Shown here piece after piece: positions 32,924 through 44,316 of a stretch of DNA of 64,000 bases. Numbering within the stretch: position 1 is the first letter of the stretch; each line of letters starts with the position of its first letter. The notes below the pieces were generated by a model. It had not been told where the DNA came from and searched no databases. It saw only the letters and a list, made by a program, of their open reading frames with translations. The stretch covers positions 1 to 64,000 of the forward strand of contig CAZGVE010000003.1 of assembly GCA_964528845.1 (NCBI GenBank). Reading direction: 5' to 3'. This DNA is from FEN-1191 sp964528845 (lineage in GTDB: Bacteria; Pseudomonadota; Gammaproteobacteria; Steroidobacterales; Steroidobacteraceae). A program made the translations under genes and the position numbers.

Positions 32924-34335
32924 GAGCCGCGGCACCCGAAACCATCGTCGCGGCCGCGACGCCGCCCGGGCGTGGTGGCATCGCGATCGTCCGGATCTCG
33001 GGCGCGCAGGTGCCGGCCCTCGCTGCTGCGCTGATCGGAGCGCTGCCGCCGCCGCGGGTCGCGACACTCTCGCGCATGCTCGCCGCCGATGGCACTGCGA
33101 TCGACGAGGGGCTGGCGCTGTATTTTCCGGCACCACATTCCTACACCGGCGAGCACGTGCTCGAGTTGCACGCGCACGGCGGGCCGGTCACCGTCGAGCG
33201 CCTGGTTCGACGGGCCCTCGAGCTGGGCGCACGCCGCGCCGCGCCCGGAGAATTCACGCAGCGCGCCTATCTGAACGGCAAGCTCGATCTGGCGCAGGCC
33301 GAGGCGGTAGCGGCGCTGATCGACGCGGCCTCCGAGGCGGCGGCCGGCGCGGCATTGCGCTCACTGGAGGGCGAACTGTCCGCGCGCGTCGAGGCGCTTG
33401 GCGAACGGCTGGGCGATCTGCGCGCGTATGTCGAGGCCGCGATCGACTTCGCCGACGAGGAGATCGACTTTCTCTCCGACGCTGCGCTCGACGGACGCCT
33501 GCAGACGGTACGCGCGCAGCTCGCAGCGCTGCAACGCGCCTGCGCCCAGGGGCGGCTGCTGACCGAGGGGTTGAAGATCGTGATCGCGGGCCGACCGAAC
33601 GTCGGCAAGTCGACGCTGCTGAACCGGCTCGCGGGCTACGAGAGCGCGATCGTGACGCCGATACCGGGCACGACGCGTGACGTGCTGCGCGAGCGCGTGC
33701 TGCTCGATGGCGTGCCACTGGAGATCCTCGATACCGCGGGACTGCGCGAGACCCTGGACCTGATAGAAGCCGAGGGCGTGCGCCGGGCGCACGACGCGAT
33801 CACCCGCGCCGACCGGCTGCTGTTCGTGATCGATGCCGCGACCGATCCATCGGCCGAAGCATGGGCGCAGGTGCGAGCGACACTGCCGGCAGGGCTGCCG
33901 GTCACGCTCGTGTTCAACAAGTCTGACCTGTGCGCGACCGCGCCGCTCGCCCCGGCGGCGCCGGCAACGCCACTCGGGGCATCGCGCGCGGACCCTGGCG
34001 CGGGACCAGGCGCGCGCGCCGAGCCGGTCGTCGTGCGGATCTCTGCGCTGTCCGGTGAGGGCCTGGACGCGTTGCGTGAGCACCTGAAGGCCTGCTTTGG
34101 CTTAGCTCAGCCGGAGCACGGCACGATCGCCGCACGGGCGCGCCATGTCGAGGCCCTGGCTCGGGTCGAAGCGCACCTCGAGGCGGCGGGCGATGCGCTC
34201 CGAGGGCGGCGCACGAGCGAGCTGATTGCGGAGGAACTGCGCCTTGCCGAGCGCGCGCTCGGCGAGATCGTCGGGCCGCAGCAGAACGAAGAGTTGCTGG
34301 GCCGGATCTTCAGCTCTTTCTGCATCGGAAAGTGA
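32875..34335 (+). CDS. mnmE: tRNA-modification GTPase MnmE
   Basis: Up to 486 residues. The N-terminal folate-binding domain begins ETIVAAATPPGRGGIAIVRI. The G domain (from about residue 238) has GRPNVGKST, TTRD, DTAGL and NKSD. The C-terminus CIGK carries the catalytic cysteine. With MnmG it makes the (carboxymethyl)aminomethyl group on U34 of certain tRNAs. The start is unclear: the only standard start near the domain is GTG 32875, overlapping yidC by 49 bases. A CTG at 32920, overlapping the yidC stop, would give a more typical N-terminus. A 20-residue Ala/Pro insertion follows NKSD. Confidence 0.95.
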   Translation: MEHQPAHRRRGAGQALRAAAPETIVAAATPPGRGGIAIVRISGAQVPALAAALIGALPPPRVATLSRMLAADGTAIDEGLALYFPAPHSYTGEHVLELHAHGGPVTVERLVRRALELGARRAAPGEFTQRAYLNGKLDLAQAEAVAALIDAASEAAAGAALRSLEGELSARVEALGERLGDLRAYVEAAIDFADEEIDFLSDAALDGRLQTVRAQLAALQRACAQGRLLTEGLKIVIAGRPNVGKSTLLNRLAGYESAIVTPIPGTTRDVLRERVLLDGVPLEILDTAGLRETLDLIEAEGVRRAHDAITRADRLLFVIDAATDPSAEAWAQVRATLPAGLPVTLVFNKSDLCATAPLAPAAPATPLGASRADPGAGPGARAEPVVVRISALSGEGLDALREHLKACFGLAQPEHGTIAARARHVEALARVEAHLEAAGDALRGRRTSELIAEELRLAERALGEIVGPQQNEELLGRIFSSFCIGK

Positions 34336-34364
34336 TTGACCCAATAGAGAAACAAAAATAGCAT
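34336..34364 (+). promoter_or_regulatory. sigma-70-like promoter for mnmG
   Basis: TTGACC (34336-34341), 17-base spacer, TAGCAT (34359-34364), beginning at the base after the mnmE stop. It lies in the only AT-rich stretch between mnmE and mnmG and is 81 bases before the mnmG start. Confidence 0.5.
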
Positions 34365-34444
34365 TTTGGCCCTGCATTCTCACCAAAAGTGCGTCAAGCG
34401 CCGCGAGGTTGCCGCCGCGGCCTTGGATCCGCACACTGCCGGCC

Positions 34445-36370
34445 ATGCGATATTCCGGCAGCTACGATGTGATAGTGATCGGCGGTGGCCACGCGGGCAC
34501 CGAAGCCTGCCTGGCCGCGGCGCGCATGGGGGCGCGTACGCTGCTGCTCACGCAGAGCCTCGAGACCGTCGGTGCGATGAGCTGCAACCCGGCGATCGGA
34601 GGGATCGGCAAGGGACACCTGGTCCGCGAGATCGACGCGCTGGGCGGCGCGATGGGGCGGGCGGCAGACCTGGCCGGGATCCAGTTCCGGACGCTCAATG
34701 CCAGCAAGGGACCGGCGGTGCGCGCGACGCGCGCCCAGGCGGACCGGCAGCTCTACCGGCGCGCCATCCGGCGGCTGCTCGAGAACCAGCCGGGTCTGGT
34801 GCTGTTCCAGCAGGAGGCCGGGGATCTGCTCGTCGAATCGGATCGCGTGCGCGGTGTCATGACCGTGACCGGAATCGCGTTCGAGGCGGCCGCGGTCGTG
34901 CTGACTGCCGGAACCTTCCTGGGCGGACGCATCCATGTCGGTCTGGACCAGTATGCGGGGGGCAGGGCGGGCGACCCGCCCTCACTGCGCCTCGCGGCGC
35001 GGCTGCGTGAGCTCGCGCCGCGCACGGGCCGCCTCAAGACCGGCACGCCGCCGCGTATCGACGGCCGCAGCATCGATTACACCGGCCTTGCTATCCAGCA
35101 CAGCGACGAACCTCTGCCGGTGTTCTCGTTCCTGGGCCGCCCCGCGCAGCATCCGCGCCAGGTGCCCTGCTTCATCACGCACACGAACGAGCGCACCCAT
35201 GCGCTGATCCGCGCCAGCTTCGACCGCTCGCCGATGTTCACCGGACGCATCGAGGGCGTCGGACCCCGCTACTGCCCGTCAGTCGAGGACAAGGTGCACC
35301 GGTTTGCGGACAAGGCTTCACACCAGATCTTCATCGAACCCGAGGGACTGGACACGCATGAGGTGTACCCGAACGGCATCTCCACCAGCCTGCCGTTCGA
35401 CGTGCAGCAGGAGTTCGTGCGCACCATCCCCGGCTTCGAGCGCGCGCACCTGACGCGTCCGGGCTACGCGATCGAATACGACTACTTCGATCCGCGCGAC
35501 CTGAAGGCCTCGCTCGAGAATCGCGGCGTCCAGGGGCTGTTCTTCGCCGGTCAGATCAACGGCACCACCGGTTACGAGGAGGCCGCTGCCCAGGGCCTGC
35601 TGGCCGGGATCAATGCCGTGCAGCACGTGCGGGCGGCGGAGCCGCTGGTGCTGGGACGCGACGAGGCCTATCTCGGCGTGCTGGTGGATGACCTGGTGAC
35701 GCGCGGGACGAGCGAGCCCTATCGCATGTTCACCAGCAGGGCCGAGCACCGGCTGGTGCTGCGCGAGGACAACGCGGATGCGAGGCTGACGCCGACCGGG
35801 CATGGGCTAGGGCTGGTGGATGCAGAGCGCATGGAATTCTTCGAGCGCAAGCAGCGCGCGATCCAGATTGAACTGGCGCGCCTGGAGTCGTGCCGGTTTG
35901 CGGCCGGGCAGCTGCCGGAGGACTGGTGTGCGCGAGTCCTGCAAGGGCCGGTGCCGGCGCGTGACCTCAGCGCGCTCGAGCTGCTGCGCCGGCCGGAAGT
36001 TGGCTACCGGGAGCTGATCGAACTGATCGGCCAGCCGTCTGAGTTCGAAGGCCCGGACATCGATGAACGGATCGGGCCACAGGTGCAGCGCGACCTCGAG
36101 GCCGAAGCGCGCTACAGCGGCTACATCGAACGCGCGCAGCAGGAGATCGAACGCTCCCGCGCGCACGAAGCAACAGCGCTCCCCGATGACCTCGACTATG
36201 CAGCCCTCGCCGGACTTTCGAACGAAGTGCGCCAGGCGCTGCGCCAGGTCCGGCCGCGCACGCTCGGACAGGCGGCCCGCGTCCCGGGCGTCACTCCGGC
36301 TGCGGTCTCGATTCTGCTGGTGCACCTGCGCCGGCATGGAACGCGGGCAGCCGCGGCACACGGGCGCTAG
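34445..36370 (+). CDS. mnmG: tRNA uridine-5-carboxymethylaminomethyl synthesis enzyme MnmG
   Basis: 641 residues from ATG 34445 (MRYSGSYDVIVIGGGHAGTE); an ATG at 34409 adds 12 atypical residues. The FAD Rossmann motif GGGHAGTEA is at the N-terminus, followed by SCNPAIGGIGKGHLVREIDA and GLFFAGQINGTTGYEEAAAQ. The C-terminal MnmE-binding helical domain is present. It is the FAD partner of MnmE. In many relatives rsmG-parA-parB follow; here the next gene is convergent trkH, 15 bases away. Confidence 0.97.
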   Translation: MRYSGSYDVIVIGGGHAGTEACLAAARMGARTLLLTQSLETVGAMSCNPAIGGIGKGHLVREIDALGGAMGRAADLAGIQFRTLNASKGPAVRATRAQADRQLYRRAIRRLLENQPGLVLFQQEAGDLLVESDRVRGVMTVTGIAFEAAAVVLTAGTFLGGRIHVGLDQYAGGRAGDPPSLRLAARLRELAPRTGRLKTGTPPRIDGRSIDYTGLAIQHSDEPLPVFSFLGRPAQHPRQVPCFITHTNERTHALIRASFDRSPMFTGRIEGVGPRYCPSVEDKVHRFADKASHQIFIEPEGLDTHEVYPNGISTSLPFDVQQEFVRTIPGFERAHLTRPGYAIEYDYFDPRDLKASLENRGVQGLFFAGQINGTTGYEEAAAQGLLAGINAVQHVRAAEPLVLGRDEAYLGVLVDDLVTRGTSEPYRMFTSRAEHRLVLREDNADARLTPTGHGLGLVDAERMEFFERKQRAIQIELARLESCRFAAGQLPEDWCARVLQGPVPARDLSALELLRRPEVGYRELIELIGQPSEFEGPDIDERIGPQVQRDLEAEARYSGYIERAQQEIERSRAHEATALPDDLDYAALAGLSNEVRQALRQVRPRTLGQAARVPGVTPAAVSILLVHLRRHGTRAAAAHGR

Positions 36371-36385
36371 CCGTAATTTGCGTCG

Positions 36386-37846
36386 TTACTTGCGCCAGAA
36401 CGTCGGCGTGAACAGCACCGCGATCGTGATGATCTCGACCCTGCCCAGGAACATCGCGGCGATGCAGGTCCAGCACTGGAAGTCGCTCAACGCGCCGTAG
36501 TTGCCGGAAGGGCCGACGAGATTCAGCCCGGGACCGGCGTTGTTGATGCACGCGATGATCGCGGACAGCGCGGTCATGAAATCAAGCCCCGAGATCAGCA
36601 TCGCGAACGTCAGCACCGCGATCGTCATGAAATACAGGAAGATGAACGCCAGCACCGAATAGACCACGCCGTTGGGAACCATCTGCCCGCCGATCTTCAG
36701 CGGTGCGACCGCCTGCGGATGTACCAGCGAGAACATCTCACGTAACGACTGCTTGAGCAGGATCAGGAAGCGGAACATCTTGATTCCGCCGCCGGTCGAT
36801 CCGGTACAGGCGCATACCGCGCCGAGGAACAGCATCCAGATCGGCGCGAACACCGGCCAGCGGCCGTAGTCGGTGCTGGAGAAGCCGCCGTCGGTCGCCA
36901 TCGAGATCACGTTGAATCCCGCATAGCGCAGCGCAACGAAATAGTTGGCGTACACGCCCCGCAGCTGAAGGAACGCCGCGATCGCGACCACGCTGGCCAG
37001 GATCAGCAGCAGCATCCAGCGCGCTTCCGGGTCGCGGCGGTAGACCGAGAAATCCCCCTTGCGCACCGCGATGAAATGCGTCGAGAAGTTCACCGCCGCG
37101 ATCAGCATGAACACCATCAGCACGAACTCGATCAGCGGCGAATGAAACCACGCGATGTTGGCATCGTGGGTCGAGAAGCCGCCCAGCGAGAGCGTCGAGA
37201 ACGCGTGGCACAGCGCATCGAAGGGGTTCATGCCGGCCGCCCAGAGCGCGAGCGCGCAGGCGACGGTGAGCAGCACGTAGACACTCCACAGCGCGCGCGC
37301 GGTGGCGGCGATGCGCCGCGCGAGCTTGGCGTCCTTGACCGCGCCGAGCGCTCCGGCACGGTACAGCTGCATGCCGCCAATGCCGAGCAGCGGCAGGATC
37401 GCGACCGCCAGCACGATGATGCCCATGCCTCCGAGCCAGCTGAGTGCGTGGCGCCACAGGTTCAGCGAGTGCGGCAGCGCGTCGAGATTGCCGAGCACGG
37501 TCGCCCCGCTGGTGGACAGCCCCGACATGACCTCGAAGTAGGCGTGCGTGAAGGACAGCCCAGGCAGGTCGATCAGGAACGGCGTCGTAGCGACCGCCGC
37601 AATCGTCAGCCAGCTCACGGCGATCAGCAGGTACGCGTCGCGCGGTTTGAGATCATAGCGGTAGCGCGCCGTGAGCTGGCGCAGCAGCAGCCCGCCGGCC
37701 ACCGCGAGCACGCCGCCGGCCGCGAATCCACGCAATGCCGCGAATTCCCCATAGGCCAGCGCCGTGACGGCCGGCAGCAGAAAGAACACCGCGAACCAGG
37801 CCAGCAGCGAGCTGAAGATGTTCAGTACGCCGAATACCGAGCGCAT
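36386..37846 (-). CDS. trkH: potassium uptake protein TrkH
   Basis: 486 residues, polytopic (about 10-12 membrane segments), SKT superfamily. Selectivity-filter-like loops are seen in TSGATVLGNLDALPHSLN, THDANIAW, TGSTGGGIKMFRFLIL and NNAGPGLNLVGPSGNYG. It is the K+-conducting subunit and works with TrkA, encoded 14 bases upstream in the same operon, which gates it by nucleotide binding. Confidence 0.95.
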   Translation of the reverse strand: MRSVFGVLNIFSSLLAWFAVFFLLPAVTALAYGEFAALRGFAAGGVLAVAGGLLLRQLTARYRYDLKPRDAYLLIAVSWLTIAAVATTPFLIDLPGLSFTHAYFEVMSGLSTSGATVLGNLDALPHSLNLWRHALSWLGGMGIIVLAVAILPLLGIGGMQLYRAGALGAVKDAKLARRIAATARALWSVYVLLTVACALALWAAGMNPFDALCHAFSTLSLGGFSTHDANIAWFHSPLIEFVLMVFMLIAAVNFSTHFIAVRKGDFSVYRRDPEARWMLLLILASVVAIAAFLQLRGVYANYFVALRYAGFNVISMATDGGFSSTDYGRWPVFAPIWMLFLGAVCACTGSTGGGIKMFRFLILLKQSLREMFSLVHPQAVAPLKIGGQMVPNGVVYSVLAFIFLYFMTIAVLTFAMLISGLDFMTALSAIIACINNAGPGLNLVGPSGNYGALSDFQCWTCIAAMFLGRVEIITIAVLFTPTFWRK

Positions 37847-37860
37847 CGGGAATCAGTCTC

Positions 37861-39228
37861 TCAACCGTCGCCCTGGAACAGCCGCTCGACCAGCTCGATC
37901 TGCCGGCGGTCGGACAGGAACAGGATTACGTGGTCCCCGGTCGCGATCATCGTATCGTGGTGGGCCATGATGACTTCCTCGCCGCGTACGATCGCGACGA
38001 TGCTCGTGCCGTGCGGCAGCTTGATCTGGTCGAGCCTGCGCCCGACGACCTGCGAGCGGTCCTGGGTCCCGTGCACGACCGCCTCGATCGCCTCGGCGGA
38101 GCCGCGCCGCAGCGAGTGCACCCGCACGATGTCCCCGCGGCGCACATAGGCCAGCAACGCGCCGATCGTGATCATCGGCGGGGAGATCACCAGATCGATG
38201 CTGCGATTCTCCATCAGCTCGCCATAGGCCGGCCGATTCACGAGCGCCATCACGCGCTTGGCCCCCAGCCGCTTGGCGAGCATGGCCGACATCACATTCG
38301 CTTCCTCCGAGTTCGTCAGCGCCGCGAATACGTCGGCACTGTCGATGTTCTCCTCGACCAGCAGCTCCTCGTCGGCGGCATCGCCGGCCAGCACGATCGT
38401 GTTCTCGAGAATCTCGGAGATGCGCCGCGCGCGCCGCGGATCGCGTTCGATGATCTTGACCTGGTTGCTCTTCTCGAGCGCGCCCGCGAGCCGCAGGCCG
38501 ATGTTGCCGCCGCCGGCGATCACGAGGCGCCGGACCGGGTCCTCGCTGCGCCGCAGCTCGGCCATCACGCGCCGCAGGTCATCGGATGCGGCGACGAAGA
38601 ATATCTCGTCGTGCTCCTCGATGACGGTATCACCGGCGGTGGGCACCAGCCGATCGTTGCGGTAAATCGCCGCGACCCGCGCCTCGGTGTCCGGCAGGTG
38701 CTCGCGCAATGTGCGCAGTTCGCGCCCCACCAGCAGTCCTTCGCGACGTGCCCGCACGCCGACCAGCTGCACGCGTCCGTCGGCGAAATCCGCGACCTGC
38801 AGCGCCCCGGGATACGACAGCAGGCGCATGATGTAGTCGGTCACGAGCTTTTCGGGACTGATCCAGACGTCCACGGCCAGTGCGCCTTCCGTGAACAGCT
38901 GTTCTCGCCGCGTGTACTCGCTGGCGCGGATACGCGCGATCTTGGTGCGGGTGCGGTGCAGCGTGTGGGCGATGCTGCAGGCGACCATGTTCACTTCATC
39001 GCTGCTCGTGAGCGCGACCAGCACGTCGGTGTCTGCGATCCCGGCGGCCTCGAGCACGCTCGGATACGAGGCGTGCCCGGCCACGGCGCGGATGTCGAGC
39101 CGGTCCTGCAGGTCGCGCAGGACATCCTCGTTGGTATCGACCACGGTCACTTCGTTGGCCGGCTCGCGCGACAGGTGCGAGGCCGCGGTGCGCCCGACCT
39201 GCCCGGCTCCCAGAATCAGGATCTTCAT
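37861..39228 (-). CDS. trkA: Trk potassium channel regulatory subunit TrkA
   Basis: 455 residues from ATG 39228; the upstream open frame shadows uvrD. It has two RCK units. The first opens MKILILGAGQVGRTAA, the second contains LVIAGGGNIGLRLAGAL, each a Rossmann NAD(H)-binding fold followed by a TrkA-C domain. It is a cytoplasmic ring that gates TrkH in response to NADH/ATP. The pair is transcribed toward mnmG. Confidence 0.96.
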   Translation of the reverse strand: MKILILGAGQVGRTAASHLSREPANEVTVVDTNEDVLRDLQDRLDIRAVAGHASYPSVLEAAGIADTDVLVALTSSDEVNMVACSIAHTLHRTRTKIARIRASEYTRREQLFTEGALAVDVWISPEKLVTDYIMRLLSYPGALQVADFADGRVQLVGVRARREGLLVGRELRTLREHLPDTEARVAAIYRNDRLVPTAGDTVIEEHDEIFFVAASDDLRRVMAELRRSEDPVRRLVIAGGGNIGLRLAGALEKSNQVKIIERDPRRARRISEILENTIVLAGDAADEELLVEENIDSADVFAALTNSEEANVMSAMLAKRLGAKRVMALVNRPAYGELMENRSIDLVISPPMITIGALLAYVRRGDIVRVHSLRRGSAEAIEAVVHGTQDRSQVVGRRLDQIKLPHGTSIVAIVRGEEVIMAHHDTMIATGDHVILFLSDRRQIELVERLFQGDG

Positions 39229-39250
39229 CGCACCCCGTCCTCCGCGCCGG

Positions 39251-41464
<2,214 letters not shown>

Positions 41465-41529
41465 GCGGGCCCGTCATTCTACCGCAATGCGGCCCCGCGC
41501 TCCGGGGCCGGAACCTCGCCGTTCGCGCC

Positions 41530-42309
41530 TCACCAGCGGTTGCGCAGTTCCCGCAGCGCGAGAAAGGTAGCGCGTGGCGAGCCGTCCGAACGTGCACCGG
41601 AGATGACCTCCGGGCTCCCGAGCCGGAAGAACACGTTGATCCCATGCTCCTGGCCCAGCGTGGTCACCGGCATGTCGGCGGCCTCGAGCGTAGCGATCTG
41701 CGAGAGCAGCGCTCCCGCCGCCTGGTTCGAGGGTTCGCGGTCGAGCGTGAAACTCAAGTTTCGCGCCAGGTATTCATGTCCCGGATACACGCGCGTGGAC
41801 TGCGGCAACGGCTCCAGGACATCTCGAAAGCTCTGATAGAGCAGTTCCGGATCACCGCCGTGGATACAGTTGCCGACGCCGGCATTGAACAGCGTGTCGC
41901 CGCTGAACAGCGCGGGAGCCGCGCCGTCCGCCGCTTCCGCGTACAGGCACAGGTGGGCGCGCGTATGACCGGGCGTGTCGAGGCAGCGCAGCGCGACCGT
42001 ACTTCCGACCCGCAGCAATTCCCCACCGTGCATGCCACGCGTGACGCCACCGATGCGAGCTGCCGCTGCGGCATGCGCGAGCACGGCAGCGCCGGTGGCC
42101 GCAGCGAGTGCGTCGTTGCCGCCGGTGTGATCGGCGTGTTCGTGGGTATTGAAGATCTGGCGGATCTGCCAGCCGCGCTGCTGCGCACGCGCCAGGCAGG
42201 CCTGCCAGTTCAGCGGATCGACGGCGAGCGCCTCACCGCTCTGGGCGCAGGCGATCAGATAATGGAAGTTGCGCGCGGCATTGGCCGCCCAGATGCGCTC
42301 GATCAGCAT
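41530..42309 (-). CDS. gloB: hydroxyacylglutathione hydrolase (glyoxalase II)
   Basis: 259 residues from ATG 42309; a much longer open frame upstream is the shadow of ctaB. The metallo-beta-lactamase site NTHEHADHTGGN gives HxHxDH. Further metal ligands are in DTPGHTRAHL, LFSGDTLFNAGVGN and YPGHEYLARNL. The C-terminal HAGH domain is present. It splits S-D-lactoylglutathione to D-lactate and glutathione in methylglyoxal detoxification. It lies 11 bases after ctaB but is probably unrelated in function. Confidence 0.94.
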   Translation of the reverse strand: MLIERIWAANAARNFHYLIACAQSGEALAVDPLNWQACLARAQQRGWQIRQIFNTHEHADHTGGNDALAAATGAAVLAHAAAAARIGGVTRGMHGGELLRVGSTVALRCLDTPGHTRAHLCLYAEAADGAAPALFSGDTLFNAGVGNCIHGGDPELLYQSFRDVLEPLPQSTRVYPGHEYLARNLSFTLDREPSNQAAGALLSQIATLEAADMPVTTLGQEHGINVFFRLGSPEVISGARSDGSPRATFLALRELRNRW

Positions 42310-42320
42310 GCGGCTCGCCC

Positions 42321-43262
42321 CTACAGCTGCGTCGTTGGCAGGTAGTGATCGACCAGCAGGGCGAGGAACAGCCACATCAGGTAACTGATCGAGAAGCGGA
42401 ACACGCGCATCGGCAGCTCGTCGCGACGGGATACCTTCATCACGATCGTGTACCAAAGGAAGCGCGCATTGAGTCCGATGGCGGCCGCGAGGTAGATCAG
42501 TCCGCTCATTCCGGTCATGAACGGCAGCAACGTCGCGATACACAGGATCACGGTGTAGAGCAGCACCTGCAGGCGCGTGAATTCGACGCCGTGCGTGACC
42601 GGCAGCATCGGAATGTCCGCCTTCGCGTACTCGCGCCGCCGCGCGATGGCGAGCGCCCAGAAGTGCGGCGGCGTCCACGCGAAGATGATCAGGAACAGCA
42701 GCAATGCTTGGGGCTCGACGTGATTGGTCACGGCCACCCAGCCGAGTACGGGGGGCGCAGCGCCGGCGGCGCCGCCGATCACGATGTTCTGCGGCGTCGC
42801 GCGCTTGAGCCACACCGTATAGAGCACCGCGTAGCCGATCAGGGACAGGAAAGTCAGCACCGCGGTGAGTGCGTTCACGAAGTCGAGCAGCACGGTCATG
42901 GAAGCCACGCCGAGCGCGATCGCGAACCACAGCGCCTGGCGCGAGCGCAGGTGGCCTGCCGGCAGCGGACGCGTGCGGGTGCGCGCCATGCGCGCATCGA
43001 TGCGCTGGTCGACCACGTGGTTGATCGCCGCCGCGGAGCCGGCGGCCAGCGCGATGCCGAGATTGCCGAACAGCAGCGCGTCGAGCGGCGGGAGTCCGGG
43101 GGCCGCCAGCAGGGTACCGACGATCGCCGTCAGCACGATCAGCGCGACCACGCGTGGCTTGGTCAGCTCGAGATAGTCGCGCCATCCTGCCGCGAAGCTC
43201 GACTCCGGGACCTGCACCTCGGCGGCGACGGGCAGGGGCAGCAAGCTGTGCTCCGAATTCAA
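42321..43262 (-). CDS. ctaB: protohaem IX farnesyltransferase (haem O synthase)
   Basis: 313 residues, UbiA-superfamily membrane prenyltransferase with about 9 helices. The first Asp-rich site is NHVVDQRIDARMARTRTRPL and the second Asp/Glu loop is near the middle; YLELTKPRVVALIVLTAIVG opens the enzyme core. It farnesylates haem B to haem O for the aa3 oxidase. It follows ctaA by 21 bases in the oxidase-assembly operon. Confidence 0.95.
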   Translation of the reverse strand: MNSEHSLLPLPVAAEVQVPESSFAAGWRDYLELTKPRVVALIVLTAIVGTLLAAPGLPPLDALLFGNLGIALAAGSAAAINHVVDQRIDARMARTRTRPLPAGHLRSRQALWFAIALGVASMTVLLDFVNALTAVLTFLSLIGYAVLYTVWLKRATPQNIVIGGAAGAAPPVLGWVAVTNHVEPQALLLFLIIFAWTPPHFWALAIARRREYAKADIPMLPVTHGVEFTRLQVLLYTVILCIATLLPFMTGMSGLIYLAAAIGLNARFLWYTIVMKVSRRDELPMRVFRFSISYLMWLFLALLVDHYLPTTQL

Positions 43263-43283
43263 AGTCGGTTTTCCTGCTCGGGT

Positions 43284-44306
43284 TCAGGCCAGGCGCAGCG
43301 CGCGATTCAGGGTCAAGGTCGCCAACAATAGCAGGGCCGCGCCCGCATTGTGGGCCGTCGCGAGCCAGAGCGGAAAGCCGCGCAGCACCATCGCGACACC
43401 GATCGTGAGCTGGGTCGCCAGCATCACCAGCACCAGTACGGCCGCCCGCCGCGCGGCCAGCGCGCGGCGCAGGCGCAGCGTCGCCAGCGCAGCCGCCAGC
43501 ACCAGCGCACTGGTCAGCAGCGCTCCGATCCGATGGCTGAGCTGGATCGCGACCCGGGCCGGGCTCGCCAGTACACCGCCGTCGAAGTTGACATTGGCCC
43601 CGCGCCAGAGCACGAACCCGGCCTGGAAGTCCGCCTGCGGCCACCAGTGACCCTGACAGGTCGGCAGGTCCGGGCAGGCGAGCGCCGCATAATTGCTGCT
43701 GGTCCAGCCGCCCAGCGTGATCTGCGCGGCGAGTGCCAGCAGCCCGATGAAGGCCAGCGCGCGCGCGCTACGCGCGTCCCCACCGACCCCGCGCAGCGTC
43801 CCGTGCACGTCCCAGGCCCCGCCGCGCCGCCGCCACAGCGACATCACCAGCCACCACAGCACGGACAGTGTGGTGAGGCCGAACAGCAGGTGCAGGGTCA
43901 CGATCAGCGGCGTGAGCTGCCAGGTCACCGTCAGCATGCCAAGGGTGCCCTGCAGCACGACGATTGCGAGCAGCGCAGCGACCAGCGTGACCGGCACGAT
44001 GCGTTCGCGCTGCCAGACCACGGCCATTGCCGTCAGACACACGATCAGCAGGCCGACCGTGCCGGCGGCGTAGCGATGCACCATTTCGCGCCAGGCCTTG
44101 CCGAGCTCCAGCGGTCGCGCAGCGTGCACCGTCGCCCCGGCATCGGCCGCGGCCCCGGCCGGGGTGAAATGTCCGTAGCAGCCCGGCCAGTCCGGGCAGC
44201 CCAGCCCCGCGTCGCTGAGGCGCACGTAGGCGCCGAGCACGACCACCAGCAGGCACAGCGCGCAGGCCACCATGGCGAAGCTCCGGAGCAGATCGGCGTG
44301 ACGCAT
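43284..44306 (-). CDS. ctaA: haem A synthase, COX15/CtaA family
   Basis: 340 residues with eight predicted membrane helices in two four-helix halves. Conserved features: GAYVRLSDAGLGCPDWPGCYG near the start, EMVHRY, LHLLFG, the second-half ACPDLPTCQG, and LSHRIGALL. The His residues in these segments are haem ligands. It oxidises haem O to haem A for cytochrome c oxidase subunit I. It sits between the SCO-like gene and ctaB. Confidence 0.94.
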   Translation of the reverse strand: MRHADLLRSFAMVACALCLLVVVLGAYVRLSDAGLGCPDWPGCYGHFTPAGAAADAGATVHAARPLELGKAWREMVHRYAAGTVGLLIVCLTAMAVVWQRERIVPVTLVAALLAIVVLQGTLGMLTVTWQLTPLIVTLHLLFGLTTLSVLWWLVMSLWRRRGGAWDVHGTLRGVGGDARSARALAFIGLLALAAQITLGGWTSSNYAALACPDLPTCQGHWWPQADFQAGFVLWRGANVNFDGGVLASPARVAIQLSHRIGALLTSALVLAAALATLRLRRALAARRAAVLVLVMLATQLTIGVAMVLRGFPLWLATAHNAGAALLLLATLTLNRALRLA

Positions 44307-44316
44307 GCGACGGGTG

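Noticed and set aside
43011..43030. Palindrome around CCACGTGG in ctaB as a parS site
   Set aside because: Flanks do not match the ParB consensus; likely chance in GC-rich coding DNA.
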